The notes beneath the pieces were generated by a model. The model was not told the origin of the DNA. It was given only the letters and a program-made list of their open reading frames with translations, and ran no database searches. Positions 8,472 through 18,224 of a stretch of 64,000 nucleotides of DNA are shown piece after piece (the first letter of the stretch is position 1; each line of letters starts with the position of its first letter). Source of the DNA: Thalassoglobus sp. JC818 (lineage in GTDB: Bacteria; Planctomycetota; Planctomycetia; Planctomycetales; Planctomycetaceae); assembly GCF_040717535.1 (NCBI RefSeq), contig NZ_JBFEFI010000005.1:62001-126000 (forward strand), read 5' to 3'. A program made the position numbers and the translations under genes.

Positions 8472-9233
8472 CTATCGCGAGTCAGTTGTCTCGGAAGGTT
8501 GCTTCTCGCCTCCTCGATACCAGCTAATGGCTTTCTTCGCGAGAAACGGAAACAGCCCCAACAACCCCATCGCAATCACGATCTGTGTCAGTTGCTCGGA
8601 GGAAAAGACAGAGTTGATGCCGTTCTCGGCGAGATTCTGAAGGCTCGGCACACTCGCCCCTGCAAACACATACAGGAACGTCCCGGCCAACATTCCAATT
8701 TGGCTCACCCACCAGAAAGTCCAGACCTTCATTTGAGTCAGCCCCATCACGACGTTGATCACGAAGAACGGAACCAGTGGGATCAGCCGGAGAGTGAACA
8801 AATAGAATGCACCTTCTCGGTCCAAATTCTCGCGAAACGATTCGAGCCGATTCCCAAATCGTTGCTCGATTGAATCGCGAAAGAGATAACGACTCAGAGT
8901 AAAGGCGAGCGTCGCTCCTGTTGTTGAAGCAAAACTCACAAGAAGCACACCAGGCAGCAGACCAAAGTACCAACCATAAACCATCGTCAGTGCTGCTGCC
9001 CCGGGTAGTGAAAGCCCCGTGACCACAACGTAAGCGAAAAACGCCAGTCCAACGAATACCAGCGGTCGTTGCTGTTGGAATTCCTTCAGACGTGACTCTT
9101 GTTTCGCGAGTTCATCAAGCGACAGATACTGCCCGAATTGGACTGACAGAAAGACGATGAAACACACGACCGCAATCGCCACGACGACCTTGACGATCAG
9201 TTGAGACGAAATTCCACGCGAGGCTTCATTCAT
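8472..9233 (-). CDS. TVP38/TMEM64 (DedA-like VTT domain) membrane protein
   Basis: 253 aa integral inner-membrane protein. After an N-terminal helix (about residues 12-30) comes the VTT/SNARE-associated core: GLSLPGAAALTMVYGWYFG, then the conserved TTGATLAFTLSRYLFRD and LRLIPLVPFFVINVVMG. At least five hydrophobic segments are visible. Family members are thought to act in lipid scrambling or membrane homeostasis, though bacterial TVP38 proteins are poorly characterised. The flavoprotein gene follows 99 bp downstream on the same strand, so the two are probably one transcription unit and functionally linked. Confidence 0.9.
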   Translation of the reverse strand: MNEASRGISSQLIVKVVVAIAVVCFIVFLSVQFGQYLSLDELAKQESRLKEFQQQRPLVFVGLAFFAYVVVTGLSLPGAAALTMVYGWYFGLLPGVLLVSFASTTGATLAFTLSRYLFRDSIEQRFGNRLESFRENLDREGAFYLFTLRLIPLVPFFVINVVMGLTQMKVWTFWWVSQIGMLAGTFLYVFAGASVPSLQNLAENGINSVFSSEQLTQIVIAMGLLGLFPFLAKKAISWYRGGEKQPSETTDSR

Positions 9234-9451
9234 CGTTCGTTACCAGTCCGCCTCAACACGTGCGAAGCTGATCTCGCTCCCGTGATGTTATGTCGACAAC
9301 TCATGAACGTACGCCTCATGACGAACGGCATTCTGAATTCCGAGACGAATTAACAGCTTGCTGCAATCGCCTGGCAACCGTGCTTCTGACGGAGTCAAGG
9401 TTCGCACTTCCAAACCATCACTGAACGTGAGTCAATGAAGTAGCACTCAAA

Positions 9452-10612
9452 TCATTCTTCTGCCGACTTTTCTTCTTCGAAGAGTGGAAGGAATTCCGCA
9501 TACCCTTCATCGTCAAGTTCTTCGACGGAGATAAATCGCAGCGACGCGGAGTTCAGGCAATATCGCAGCCCAGTCGGAGCAGGACCGTCATTGAAGACAT
9601 GTCCGAGGTGAGAGTCAGCATATCGAGACCGGACTTCCGTGCGTGGAAGAAATAACTTGTAGTCCGTTTTCTCAACAACGTTCTGTTCGACAAGCGGACG
9701 AGTAAACGATGGCCAACCGGTTCCCGATTTGAACTTGTCGAGCGAACTGAACAGCGGCTCTCCGGAAACAATGTCGACGTAGATCCCTGCCTGTTTGTTG
9801 TCCCAGTACTCGTTCTGAAACGGACGCTCCGTCCCTTCCTGTTGTGTGACATCAAACTGCAAAGGAGTCAGCTTCTCGCGAATTTCGTCCAGAGATGGTC
9901 GAGAGTAAGTCTTGCTACTCAATGCACGACCGCTCCCTGGATCGGTCGCGAGCCGTTCCGGTTGGTACTCCCGATCCGCACCCCAAAACGTATTGATAAA
10001 CTGATCGCGACCTGAGAGTCCCCGGTAGTATTTGTACTTGAGCGGATTCTTGATGTAGTAGTCCTGGTGATATTCTTCGGCGAGATAGAACTCAGATGCA
10101 TCTCGAATGGGGGTCACGATTGGACGATCGAACCGCCCGGACTCTTCGAGAGCTTTCTTCGATTCTTCCGCTGCAGCTCGTTGTTTTTCGTCGGCGACAA
10201 AAATTCCGGTCACGTAAGAAGAGCCCTGATCGACAAACTGACCATTCTCATCGGTCGGGTCGACGTTCCTCCAGAAGACCTCGAGCAAATCTTCATACCG
10301 AATTCGACTGGAATCGTAAGTCACGCGGACAGCTTCAACGTGACCGGTCTCTGTGTATGAGACTTCTTCGTAAGTTGGATTCTCAGTGAACCCGCCTGTA
10401 TATCCGGATTCCGCAGAAATCACTCCATAGAGTTTTTCGAAGGGTGGCTCCATGCACCAGAAACAGCCTCCTGCGAAAATCGCGGTGCGGATATTCGACT
10501 CCTCAGCCTCGAAGGTCGCACTGGCCCGGACGGGGCGACTTAATTGCTGCAAGGAAACCCAGGCAACAAGTAACACGATCAGACAAAGAAAAACTGTAAC
10601 CGTTTGTCGCAT
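9452..10612 (-). CDS. msrAB: Exported bifunctional peptide methionine sulfoxide reductase MsrA-MsrB
   Basis: 386 aa. Residues 5-22 form a signal peptide or membrane anchor, so the enzyme acts outside the cytoplasm. The MsrA domain has the catalytic [11 protein letters not shown] (C50) and reduces S-sulfoxides. The MsrB domain begins near residue 245 and ends in [15 protein letters not shown] with catalytic C352 (RYCLNS), reducing R-sulfoxides. The zinc-binding CxxC pairs of many MsrB proteins are missing ([13 protein letters not shown] where cysteines would be), as in other MsrAB fusions. It resembles the exported PilB-type repair enzymes, without a fused thioredoxin-like domain. A thioredoxin gene lies next upstream, but that protein is cytosolic. 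Confidence 0.93.
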   Translation of the reverse strand: MRQTVTVFLCLIVLLVAWVSLQQLSRPVRASATFEAEESNIRTAIFAGGCFWCMEPPFEKLYGVISAESGYTGGFTENPTYEEVSYTETGHVEAVRVTYDSSRIRYEDLLEVFWRNVDPTDENGQFVDQGSSYVTGIFVADEKQRAAAEESKKALEESGRFDRPIVTPIRDASEFYLAEEYHQDYYIKNPLKYKYYRGLSGRDQFINTFWGADREYQPERLATDPGSGRALSSKTYSRPSLDEIREKLTPLQFDVTQQEGTERPFQNEYWDNKQAGIYVDIVSGEPLFSSLDKFKSGTGWPSFTRPLVEQNVVEKTDYKLFLPRTEVRSRYADSHLGHVFNDGPAPTGLRYCLNSASLRFISVEELDDEGYAEFLPLFEEEKSAEE

Positions 10613-10900
10613 GATATTTGAATCCTTGCCTAACGACTCTGAAACACCTTTTTCGATACCAACGCCGGCGCGTCAACTCGGTGGCTGGACGAAACTCATC
10701 TCTTGAATTGCCGGACATTGATTTTCGTTCATGTTCTTTCAAAACAAAACTCGATCGCAAAATTCTCAGTAATGGATCGGCTCCGTTGAATGTGAATGAC
10801 TTCAGCATTCCGTTCGAGTCTGATCTCCTCAAGTGAACTCTTCAAGGATCTCCCGAGTTTCGCGCAAGCGATTCGGAGTCCATAGCTTCAACTTCAGAAC

Positions 10901-10938
10901 CGAAAAGAAGCGAGCCAAGGATCTCTCCTCAGCTCGCT
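10901..10938 (-). terminator. Rho-independent terminator of the thioredoxin gene
   Basis: On the minus strand AGCGAGC..AGGA pairs with TCCT..GCTCGCT (10909-10938), and TCTTTTC follows. It lies about 25 bp after the thioredoxin stop codon. Confidence 0.75.
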
Positions 10939-10963
10939 GTCTCGTTTGAAATTGAGCTTCAAG

Positions 10964-11287
10964 TTAGTTCAGGTGAGGCTTCAAAGTTTCAAGAAGCTTT
11001 TCCTTGGTGACGACACCAACGAACTTCTCTTGAACTTCTCCCCCCTTGAGCACGACGAAGGATGGAATCGACTGAATTCCATATTTCGCAGCTGAAGACT
11101 GAGCTTCGTCGACGTTCACTTTGACGACTTTCGCTCGACCTGAAACTTCTTCTGCGACTTCGTCCACAACTGGTCCCATGACACGACATGGACCACACCA
11201 CGGAGCCCAGAAGTCAACCAGGACTGGGGCGTCTGCATTCAGAACTGTGGTGTCGAAGTCTTGATCATTAACATGCAACGTAGCCAT
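10964..11287 (-). CDS. trxA: Thioredoxin
   Basis: 107 aa, the normal length. The start is ATG 11287 because AAGGAG lies 6 bp upstream; the ATG two codons earlier directly abuts that site. The active site W30-CGPC-34 (WAPWCGPCRVMGPVVDEVA) and the cis-proline in QSIPSFVVLKGG are intact. It is a general cytosolic protein disulfide reductase. It is followed by a strong terminator, and about 400 bp without a gene lies upstream, so it is a single-gene unit. It sits among redox genes (MsrAB, disulfide oxidoreductase), but each has its own intergenic space. Confidence 0.96.
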   Translation of the reverse strand: MATLHVNDQDFDTTVLNADAPVLVDFWAPWCGPCRVMGPVVDEVAEEVSGRAKVVKVNVDEAQSSAAKYGIQSIPSFVVLKGGEVQEKFVGVVTKEKLLETLKPHLN

Positions 11288-11691
11288 GTTCATCTCCTTG
11301 TTTGAGGCAAATTCTGTTCGCTGAAATTGAGAGCGAAATGCTCTCACTTGTTGATAGGTGCAAGTTCGACAATTCAAACAAATGACCACATCTCAGTGCT
11401 TGGTCGTTGATGAAGTCTTGTTTGCTTGTCCTCTCCATATCAGACGCGTTCGCGATGAGATTTCTTACCTTGGCAGAGAAATTTCTGAGCGCGGGATCGA
11501 AAGAATGAACCGATCGAGTGAATGAGTTCGCATCAAGACACTGAGCACAAGTCGATGACGCGCAGCTCATTCCACAGCGGAGGGGAATCAAGACTCGAGA
11601 TTCAGAAGCCCAAGATGGTCGAAGTCGAAGTGAAGAGACCTTCGATGAGCCCCATCGACAGCACAATTTGAAATGATCGAGAGTTCACAAC
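11288..11691. other. Intergenic region upstream of trxA
   Basis: About 400 bp between the desaturase stop and the thioredoxin start. It should hold the trxA promoter. Possible reading frames lack family features and ribosome binding sites. I see no repeat or RNA gene. Confidence 0.5.
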
Positions 11692-12792
11692 TCAATGGGC
11701 AGCGACGTGAGACTGGGAAGGCTCGTCCTGCGAAGTCGCATCATGCCGCATACCCACAGGAACCACAGCATCTTCTTGTCCAAGAACTTCAGCGGCGACG
11801 TCTTGAACAAAGTCGTTCACATCATGTGACTTCTCAACCGCAGGAGCTGGAGCGCCGGCATTCATTCCAACACCGGGATTGAAAACCATCGAAGGCACGA
11901 GATCAGCGATCGCAGCCCAATAGCTTTGAAACACGGGGTACGACAGTTCAGGGTGTTCCTGCTGGTACTGGTCCATCCGCTCACAGAGAGCTTCGTGGCG
12001 ATATCGAGGGTGACGATGATGTGGCCCATGCACGAAAATATCAAAGTTGAAATACGAGCTGACTTGAGTGATGAAATTCGATCCGATCACTGTCCGTGTT
12101 CCCAGTAGCGGATCGTAGCTCTGCATTCCGAGATGCTCAGTAAACTTGCGGAAGGTCTGAAAGACTCCGGCAATGGCGTGCGGAATCACCCAAGCGAACA
12201 GAAACATTCTCCAGGTCGAAGTCAAAGCAACCGTCGTCAGAATCGCCGTCCATGTGACAGCGATGATCAGATATTCATTTCGGATCTTTCGACGGACTTC
12301 CGGATTCGTGAGTGGCGAATCGGACCGAAAGAAGAGCCGGGCGTAAACATAGGGGGATGTGAAAATCCCAAATGGAATTTCCAGCCAGCAGAAAATTCTT
12401 CGAAACCACAGCGACGAGTTCGGATCAGAATACGGCCACAGTTCCCAGTCGCTTGGCTTATTCAGATAAGCATGGTGACGGATGTGGCTCTCACGATAGA
12501 CATGATAGGGAACGAAAATCATCGTTCCGATGAACCGACCAACAAGGATACTAAACCACTTCGATCCGCAGAGCGTTTGATGAGCTGCTTCGTGGAAGCA
12601 ACTCGTCCAGCAGAAGAACGAGTAAGAGGCGATCAACGTCCAGAACGTCATCATCAGCCAATGGTCCGATGGCCAGCCAACAGCCAGACCAAAGATTGCC
12701 AGCGTTCCCAGAACTGCATGCAGAAATCGGGGAATGGTGTTGAAAACAATCGGATTGTTATCGATGAATTTTGCTATCGCCTGATTCGACAT
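11692..12792 (-). CDS. Membrane fatty acid desaturase / hydroxylase-type di-iron enzyme
   Basis: 366 aa from ATG 12792; the longer start at 12867 adds a charged stretch unlike the family. Three histidine boxes bind the two irons: HEAAH (67-71), HIRHH (103-107) and HGPHH (255-259). Hydrophobic segments between them fit the usual four-helix membrane topology. The boxes suit the acyl-lipid desaturase / beta-carotene hydroxylase-like superfamily. The C-terminal roughly 50 residues are polar and probably cytosolic. The likely role is introducing a double bond in membrane lipids; the substrate cannot be read from sequence. Confidence 0.88.
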   Translation of the reverse strand: MSNQAIAKFIDNNPIVFNTIPRFLHAVLGTLAIFGLAVGWPSDHWLMMTFWTLIASYSFFCWTSCFHEAAHQTLCGSKWFSILVGRFIGTMIFVPYHVYRESHIRHHAYLNKPSDWELWPYSDPNSSLWFRRIFCWLEIPFGIFTSPYVYARLFFRSDSPLTNPEVRRKIRNEYLIIAVTWTAILTTVALTSTWRMFLFAWVIPHAIAGVFQTFRKFTEHLGMQSYDPLLGTRTVIGSNFITQVSSYFNFDIFVHGPHHRHPRYRHEALCERMDQYQQEHPELSYPVFQSYWAAIADLVPSMVFNPGVGMNAGAPAPAVEKSHDVNDFVQDVAAEVLGQEDAVVPVGMRHDATSQDEPSQSHVAAH

Positions 12793-13387
12793 CTCTCTGA
12801 CTCTTTCAGCGCGCCACGCGAAACGATCCTCCCTGTCACTTGAAATAGAGGCATCCCACACTCTCAATCTTACAAACCTCTACGAATTTACCAAGCTCTC
12901 TAGCCTTTGTGATTGTCATTCACGGCAAACTCGACTCATTTCGCCAAACAACCTTCCGCGTCTGTTTTCCCGAAATCTGCCTCCGTTCAGGCCATTCAAC
13001 ACGGATCACCTTCGGTTTTCGCTGAGTTTCCATCCTTGCTGAAAGTCGAGGCTTCCCTTGTCCCATCAGCAACAGCTAATATAAAATCGCGACTCCTGCC
13101 TGAAATCGATCCCTGCATCGATCCCACCCATAACACAACAACCTGCCGTCGATTCGACAGATTCACAGTCGCTCACAATTCATGAGACAGCAGCAGAGCC
13201 AAACACCTCTGCAGCAATCTCGGGCAAATAAGAACTTGAGTGCGAAATCTTCGAACCATCGCCTTCACCCACCATACCCTCGACAGGTCACCATCGCATG
13301 ACTTCGAATCGCCTCATGAGCCGAGCCAAACCACACGGACTTCATGACCATGCAGTCGAGAACTCATTCAGCTCCGGGAGTTTCAGC
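12793..13387. other. Intergenic region between divergent desaturase and PSCyt gene
   Basis: About 595 bp that should carry two divergent promoters. The only structure I see is a 12-bp direct duplication at 13105-13128 (ATCGATCCC twice). No convincing gene was found. Confidence 0.5.
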
Positions 13388-16369
13388 ATGACGAAATCGC
13401 AACTCTCAAGAGTTCGAAGGGCTTTCTTATTCGTTACCGCGATATTGATGCTCGAGAGCCCGCAGTTCGCCTCAGCCGGAGACCTTGATTTTGCTGACGA
13501 CGTACAGCCAATTCTCGCGATGCGATGCGTCGAGTGTCACAACGATCAGATCTCAGAGGGCGGACTCAATCTCGCGTCGAATCACTTTCAAGAAGCCGGA
13601 AGCGATTCCGGAGAAGTCATCGTTCCCCGCAGTGCTGATGAAAGCTACCTGCTCGATCGCATCGTTTCCGGGGAAATGCCTCCTCCTGCACGAGGTCAAA
13701 GCCAGAAACTCCCGGACGCCGAAATTGCAGTCATCAGAGAATGGATTCAACAAGGTGCGAACTGGCCTGAAGATGTCGTCATCGATCCATTCGCCACAAC
13801 GAACAAAGTTCGGGCAGGTCGAGACTGGTGGGCTCTGCAACCCATCTCCAAACCCGACATTCCAGAAGTTGAAGGCCACGACGGTCACGTCAATCCGATT
13901 GACGCGTTCGTCCTCGATCGACTCACTGAAAATAGTTTGACCCCAACTCCGAGAGCATCGAAAAGAGTCCTACTTCGCCGCCTCTACTACGACGTGATCG
14001 GGCTACCTCCGACGGAAAAACAGCTGCGGCAATTCGAGAACGATGGAAGCCCGGATGCCTGGGAAAAACAAGTCGACTCGCTCCTCGCCAGCCCACATTA
14101 CGGGGAACGCTGGGGACGCTACTGGCTTGATCTCGCACGTTTCGCAGAAACAAGCGGATACGAACGTGACCAAGTTAAACCGTTCGCCTGGAAATACCGG
14201 GACTGGGTTGTGGATGCCTTGAACAAAGACATGGCCTACTCCCAGTTCATCCGTCACCAATTGGCCGGAGACGAAATCGAATCTCCCACTGAAGACTCAG
14301 CCATCGCCACCGGATTTCTTCGACTCGGAACCTGGAACGATGAGCCGAACGATCCACTCGATTATCAGTACGATCGCCTCGAAGATCTGGTCCACACAAC
14401 GTCTTCCGCTTTCCTCGGCCTGACTGTGAAGTGTGCTCGCTGCCACAATCACAAGTTCGACCCAATTCTTCAGGAGGACTACTACCGCATGGCGTCAGTC
14501 TTTTGGGCTGGCCCAATCGCCGCCAGAGATCGGAACCTACTCGGCGGTCCATCAACTGAGGAACTTGGTTTCCAAGATGTGCTGGGTTGGACCGATTTGA
14601 CAGATTCCCCGGCACCGATCTTCCTCCTGAAAAACGGAGAAAGAGAAGCACCGCAAGACGAAGTTGTCCCTGCCACACTTTCTTCAATCCCCGCTTTGGA
14701 GCGAAAACTTCATACGCCCGAATCAGAGACGAAAACCTCTCAGAGAAGGCTTCAACTCGCCGAATGGATCGCCGATCCGGAAAACCCGCTGACGCCGCGC
14801 GTGCTGGTCAATCGCATCTGGCAGCATCACTTCGGAAAAGCAATTGTACGGACTCCGAACAATTTCGGTTTTCTCTCAGACCCACCAACGCATCCCAAAC
14901 TTCTCGACTGGCTCGCTTCGACGTTCATAGAAAACGGAGGACACCAGAAGCCGATTCACAAACTCATCCTGATGTCTGACACGTGGTGTCAGGGATCGAT
15001 TCATCCCGAACAAGAACGCTACTCCGATATCGACGCTGGGAATCGATTCTGGTGGCGAGCCGAACGCCAACGACTCGATGCCGAAGCGATGAGAGACTCG
15101 ATGCTGGCAGTCACTGGAGAACTCGATTTGAAAATGGGAGGAGAAAGCTTTCGTGAAACTGTCAGTCAGGAAGCACTCGAAGGACTCTCGCAAAAAGACG
15201 CTGCCTGGACTCCTTCGCCAGCCAACGAGCAAAATCGCAGAAGCCTTTACATGTTCGTAAAGCGAGGACTTCTCCCGCCGACAATGACGGCATTCGACAT
15301 GTGCGACGCCACACAATCCTGTGCTCAACGAGATGTGACAACAGTCCCAACTCAGGCTCTCGCGCTGATGAACAATCCATTCGTTCACGACAGAAGCATG
15401 CATCTCGCTCAGACGCTGACCAGCGAGACTCAAGCGATCACCGAACAGATTAAGCGTACTTGGAAAGCGATTCTCGGAAGGCCGCCGACTGCGGAAGAAC
15501 TTGAATTGGGACGGCAGCATCTGATGATGCAACAGGCACGCTTCAAAGAGGAGCTGCAACGAATTCACGATCCAGAGATAGACAAGCTGGCCCCCGAATT
15601 GCATGTTGAACCGCCAGTTCTTCACCTCCGCGCCGACGCTGCTGAACTCGATTCAAAATCTCAACACGTCCTAAAACTGCCCGACCTGAGTGGACATGGG
15701 CACGACGCCATCCCAGCTTCTGAAGCTCCGATTCGCCAACAAATCGAAGCCCGCTCAGGCAGACCAGTCCTCGAATTTGATGGTCGCCAGCAGTATCTCA
15801 AGATCAACGAAGTTCCAATTGACGATTCGACGTTTTCAATCGTTTGCGTCGTTCAAGATCAGGGCGAATCGGGCTTGCGGGAAATTATCTCGAACTGGCG
15901 TTTGTCCGAGAACGTCGGGACTTCGGTGTTCTTCGGCCTCGCAGACGAGAGTCGCGTCCGCTTCTCGGATCACTTCCTTCCCGCCGGAACACTCAAAAAC
16001 CAGGACGAACTCTTCATCCTCACCGCAGTCAGCGGTGAACATCATGTCGAAGTATTTCAAAATGGCCGGTCGCTGGGACGTCGCAATTCACCACTTGCGT
16101 CGCGAAAGTTCGACACCCCCTGGGTCATCGGTCAGCAGGGGAATCTCAACCACGAATTTTGGACCGGTGCCATCGCAGAAGTGCAGGTCTTCAGCCATTC
16201 GCTCACCGACTCCGGTCGAATGAGTGTCGAAGCCGAACTCGCCGAACAGTATTCGATTCCACTGCAGCCCAAAACTTCAGAGCCAAAGTACGCGACTCCC
16301 GATGTTCTGGCACTCGCCTCATTGTGCCATGTCCTATTGAATTCCAACGAGTTCATCATGGTCGATTAA
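13388..16369 (+). CDS. PSCyt1/DUF1549/DUF1553 protein with C-terminal LamG-like domain
   Basis: 993 aa. ATG 13388 is chosen because GGGAG lies 8 bp upstream and a clean signal peptide follows (residues 1-30, ending ASA). A cytochrome-c-like domain (PSCyt1 type) has heme motif CVECH at 47-51. DUF1549 follows, with a second CxxCH (CARCHNHKFDPI) near residue 348. DUF1553 (PSD1) is recognised by PRVLVNRIWQHHFGKAIVRT and KLILMSDTW. Residues about 750-960 look like a concanavalin/LamG fold (VLEFDGRQQYLKI, WVIGQQGNL), likely for carbohydrate binding. It is a periplasmic or secreted planctomycete protein whose role is still unproven. It is followed by the DUF1501 gene, its near-universal partner. Confidence 0.93.
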   Translation: MTKSQLSRVRRAFLFVTAILMLESPQFASAGDLDFADDVQPILAMRCVECHNDQISEGGLNLASNHFQEAGSDSGEVIVPRSADESYLLDRIVSGEMPPPARGQSQKLPDAEIAVIREWIQQGANWPEDVVIDPFATTNKVRAGRDWWALQPISKPDIPEVEGHDGHVNPIDAFVLDRLTENSLTPTPRASKRVLLRRLYYDVIGLPPTEKQLRQFENDGSPDAWEKQVDSLLASPHYGERWGRYWLDLARFAETSGYERDQVKPFAWKYRDWVVDALNKDMAYSQFIRHQLAGDEIESPTEDSAIATGFLRLGTWNDEPNDPLDYQYDRLEDLVHTTSSAFLGLTVKCARCHNHKFDPILQEDYYRMASVFWAGPIAARDRNLLGGPSTEELGFQDVLGWTDLTDSPAPIFLLKNGEREAPQDEVVPATLSSIPALERKLHTPESETKTSQRRLQLAEWIADPENPLTPRVLVNRIWQHHFGKAIVRTPNNFGFLSDPPTHPKLLDWLASTFIENGGHQKPIHKLILMSDTWCQGSIHPEQERYSDIDAGNRFWWRAERQRLDAEAMRDSMLAVTGELDLKMGGESFRETVSQEALEGLSQKDAAWTPSPANEQNRRSLYMFVKRGLLPPTMTAFDMCDATQSCAQRDVTTVPTQALALMNNPFVHDRSMHLAQTLTSETQAITEQIKRTWKAILGRPPTAEELELGRQHLMMQQARFKEELQRIHDPEIDKLAPELHVEPPVLHLRADAAELDSKSQHVLKLPDLSGHGHDAIPASEAPIRQQIEARSGRPVLEFDGRQQYLKINEVPIDDSTFSIVCVVQDQGESGLREIISNWRLSENVGTSVFFGLADESRVRFSDHFLPAGTLKNQDELFILTAVSGEHHVEVFQNGRSLGRRNSPLASRKFDTPWVIGQQGNLNHEFWTGAIAEVQVFSHSLTDSGRMSVEAELAEQYSIPLQPKTSEPKYATPDVLALASLCHVLLNSNEFIMVD

Positions 16370-16496
16370 CACCTGTTCAAACTCATCATCAAGTGGAGAC
16401 CAAATCCTCCTGATGATGCGATCGCGCACAAGAAAAACTCCACGCAGAAGTCACAGATCCTCAAAACAAAACGGCAACAATCGCGAAGGTGACCAC

Positions 16497-17957
16497 ATGG
16501 GACTCAGAAAATTTCCTTGCGGACAAACTCGACGAGAATTCGTCTGGGAAATGGGGAACGGGTTCGCAGGAGTCGCGCTGGCCAGCCTCCTCGGTGGATC
16601 TGGTTTCGGGCAACGTAGCTCCTACGCAGAATCCGGCACCGATTCCTCGAACCCTCTGGCAAGTCGCCCTGGTCAAATCACAGCCAAAGCAAAGTCATGC
16701 ATCTTCCTCATGATGAACGGCGCACCGTCTCAAGTGGACACGTTCGACTACAAACCCGAACTCGAAAAGTACGCCGGAAAGCAACTTCCCGAAGACAAAA
16801 ACTTCATCAACTCCGGCGGGAGAAAAGTTGGCTTTCTGACACCTGCTTGGCGTCCTTTTCGTCCCGGAGGAGAGAGCGGCATGCTGATTTCCGACTATTT
16901 TCCCAACATCCGCAAGCATGCTGACAAGCTATGCGTTCTGAATTCCTGTCATACCGACAGCCACGCTCACGGCTCAGCACTCGTCGCGATGAACACCGGG
17001 ATGACGCAAATTGGACGTCCCTCACTCGGCAGCTGGACTGTCTACGGACTCGGAACTGAGAACGAAAATCTGCCTGGCTATGTCGTGATGCTCGACAAAC
17101 GCGGCGGCCCCATCAGCGGTCAGCCCAACTGGTCGAGTGGATTCATGCCCGCCAGCTATTCGGGAACTTTATTCAGACCCGTTGGCAATCCCATCCTGAA
17201 TCTCGAGCGACCACCGATGGTCACTTCAGAGATTCAACGTGAACAATTGGATCTTTTAAGTGCACTAAACGAAAACCATCTGAACGCTCGAAAGAATGGT
17301 GCAGACCTCGCTGCCCGCATTACGAATTACGAACTCGCTTACCGCATGCAATCTGCTGCACCGGAAGCAGTCGACCTCAGCGAAGAATCCCAATCAACAC
17401 TCGAGATGTACGGAGTCGGTCAGGAGCCGACGAATGAATATGGACGCAATTGCCTCGTCGCTCGTCGCCTTGTTGAGCGCGGCGTGAGGTTCATTCAGCT
17501 CTACTCGGGTGGTGGACACCTCGAAGAAACTTGGGACGCTCACGAAAGCATCGAAAAGAATCACGGCCAGCACGGCGCCGAAGTCGATCAGCCAATCTCT
17601 GCCCTTCTCACCGACCTCGAACAACGTGGTCTTCTCGACGAAACGCTCGTCGTATGGGGTGGAGAATTCGGCCGCATGCCTTTCAGCGAAGGCCCGGGCG
17701 CTCCCGGCCGAAACCACAATCCTTACGGCTTCAGCATGTGGATGGCGGGTGGAGGAATCCGCGGAGGTCAAACATTCGGCTCCACCGACGAACTCGGATT
17801 TGCCGCGGTCGAAGATAAAGTTCACCTGCACGATCTGCATGCGACAATTCTTCACCAGATGGGACTCGATCACGAGCTTCTCAGCTACTTCCATCAGGGA
17901 CGTGACGAAACACTGACCGACGTCGGAGGACGAGTCATTCGAGAGATCATCGCCTAG
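16497..17957 (+). CDS. Tat-exported DUF1501 (sulfatase-fold) protein
   Basis: 486 aa from ATG 16497, with AAGGTGA upstream. The N-terminus is a twin-arginine signal (TRREF at residues 11-15, followed by a hydrophobic run GFAGVALASLLGG). The body has DUF1501 features: CIFLMMNGAPSQVDTFDYKP, HGSALVAMNTG, LVVWGGEFGRMPFSEG and GRNHNPYGFSMWMAGGGIRGG. DUF1501 is related to alkaline phosphatase/sulfatase-fold enzymes. It lies 127 bp after the PSCyt/DUF1553 gene and ends in a terminator, so the two form an operon. Both are exported and may cooperate in polysaccharide breakdown, which is inference from domain content. Confidence 0.94.
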   Translation: MGLRKFPCGQTRREFVWEMGNGFAGVALASLLGGSGFGQRSSYAESGTDSSNPLASRPGQITAKAKSCIFLMMNGAPSQVDTFDYKPELEKYAGKQLPEDKNFINSGGRKVGFLTPAWRPFRPGGESGMLISDYFPNIRKHADKLCVLNSCHTDSHAHGSALVAMNTGMTQIGRPSLGSWTVYGLGTENENLPGYVVMLDKRGGPISGQPNWSSGFMPASYSGTLFRPVGNPILNLERPPMVTSEIQREQLDLLSALNENHLNARKNGADLAARITNYELAYRMQSAAPEAVDLSEESQSTLEMYGVGQEPTNEYGRNCLVARRLVERGVRFIQLYSGGGHLEETWDAHESIEKNHGQHGAEVDQPISALLTDLEQRGLLDETLVVWGGEFGRMPFSEGPGAPGRNHNPYGFSMWMAGGGIRGGQTFGSTDELGFAAVEDKVHLHDLHATILHQMGLDHELLSYFHQGRDETLTDVGGRVIREIIA

Positions 17958-17995
17958 TGTTTCTGCGATGCCAGAAGAACGAGCTCAAAAAGAAT

Positions 17996-18030
17996 AAGAT
18001 CCGCCCTGATCACTCAGGACGGATCTTTTC
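17996..18030 (+). terminator. Intrinsic terminator after the PSCyt/DUF1501 operon
   Basis: AAGATCCG..CCTGA pairs with TCAGG..CGGATCTT (17996-18027), followed by TTTT. The minus strand also has a T-rich tail (CTTATTCTTTTT), so it may terminate in both directions. Confidence 0.8.
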
Positions 18031-18119
18031 GATTGTGACGTAATCTCGAAATTCGATTTAGACTGGACTCGCCCGATGAACTGATGTCAGGCGAGTAACA
18101 AGCGTTTGTCTGAATCGCT

Positions 18120-18224
18120 TAGAGCATTTTCTGATTTCGTGTGCACGATCTCGCACGAGCAAGCACAGCCTTTTAATTTATGAAACAGTGAAAGCGAGTG
18201 CACAGGAACGAACAACTTGCTCTA
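18120..18224 (-). repeat. 105-bp interspersed element, copy B
   Basis: Read on the minus strand it starts TAGAGCAAGTTG and ends AAAATGCTCTA. It matches the element at 59646-59750 (plus strand) over exactly 105 bp without gaps and with 18 mismatches by my hand alignment (about 83%). The ends are inverted repeats (TAGAGCA/TGCTCTA), and each arm holds a GTGCAC palindrome. The first three bases, TAG, are the stop codon of the adjacent 159-aa gene. It is MITE-like or REP-like, with no coding capacity. Confidence 0.85.

Noticed and set aside
14876-15625. 249-codon open frame on the minus strand
   Set aside because: Antisense to the DUF1553 part of the PSCyt gene, which is well supported.
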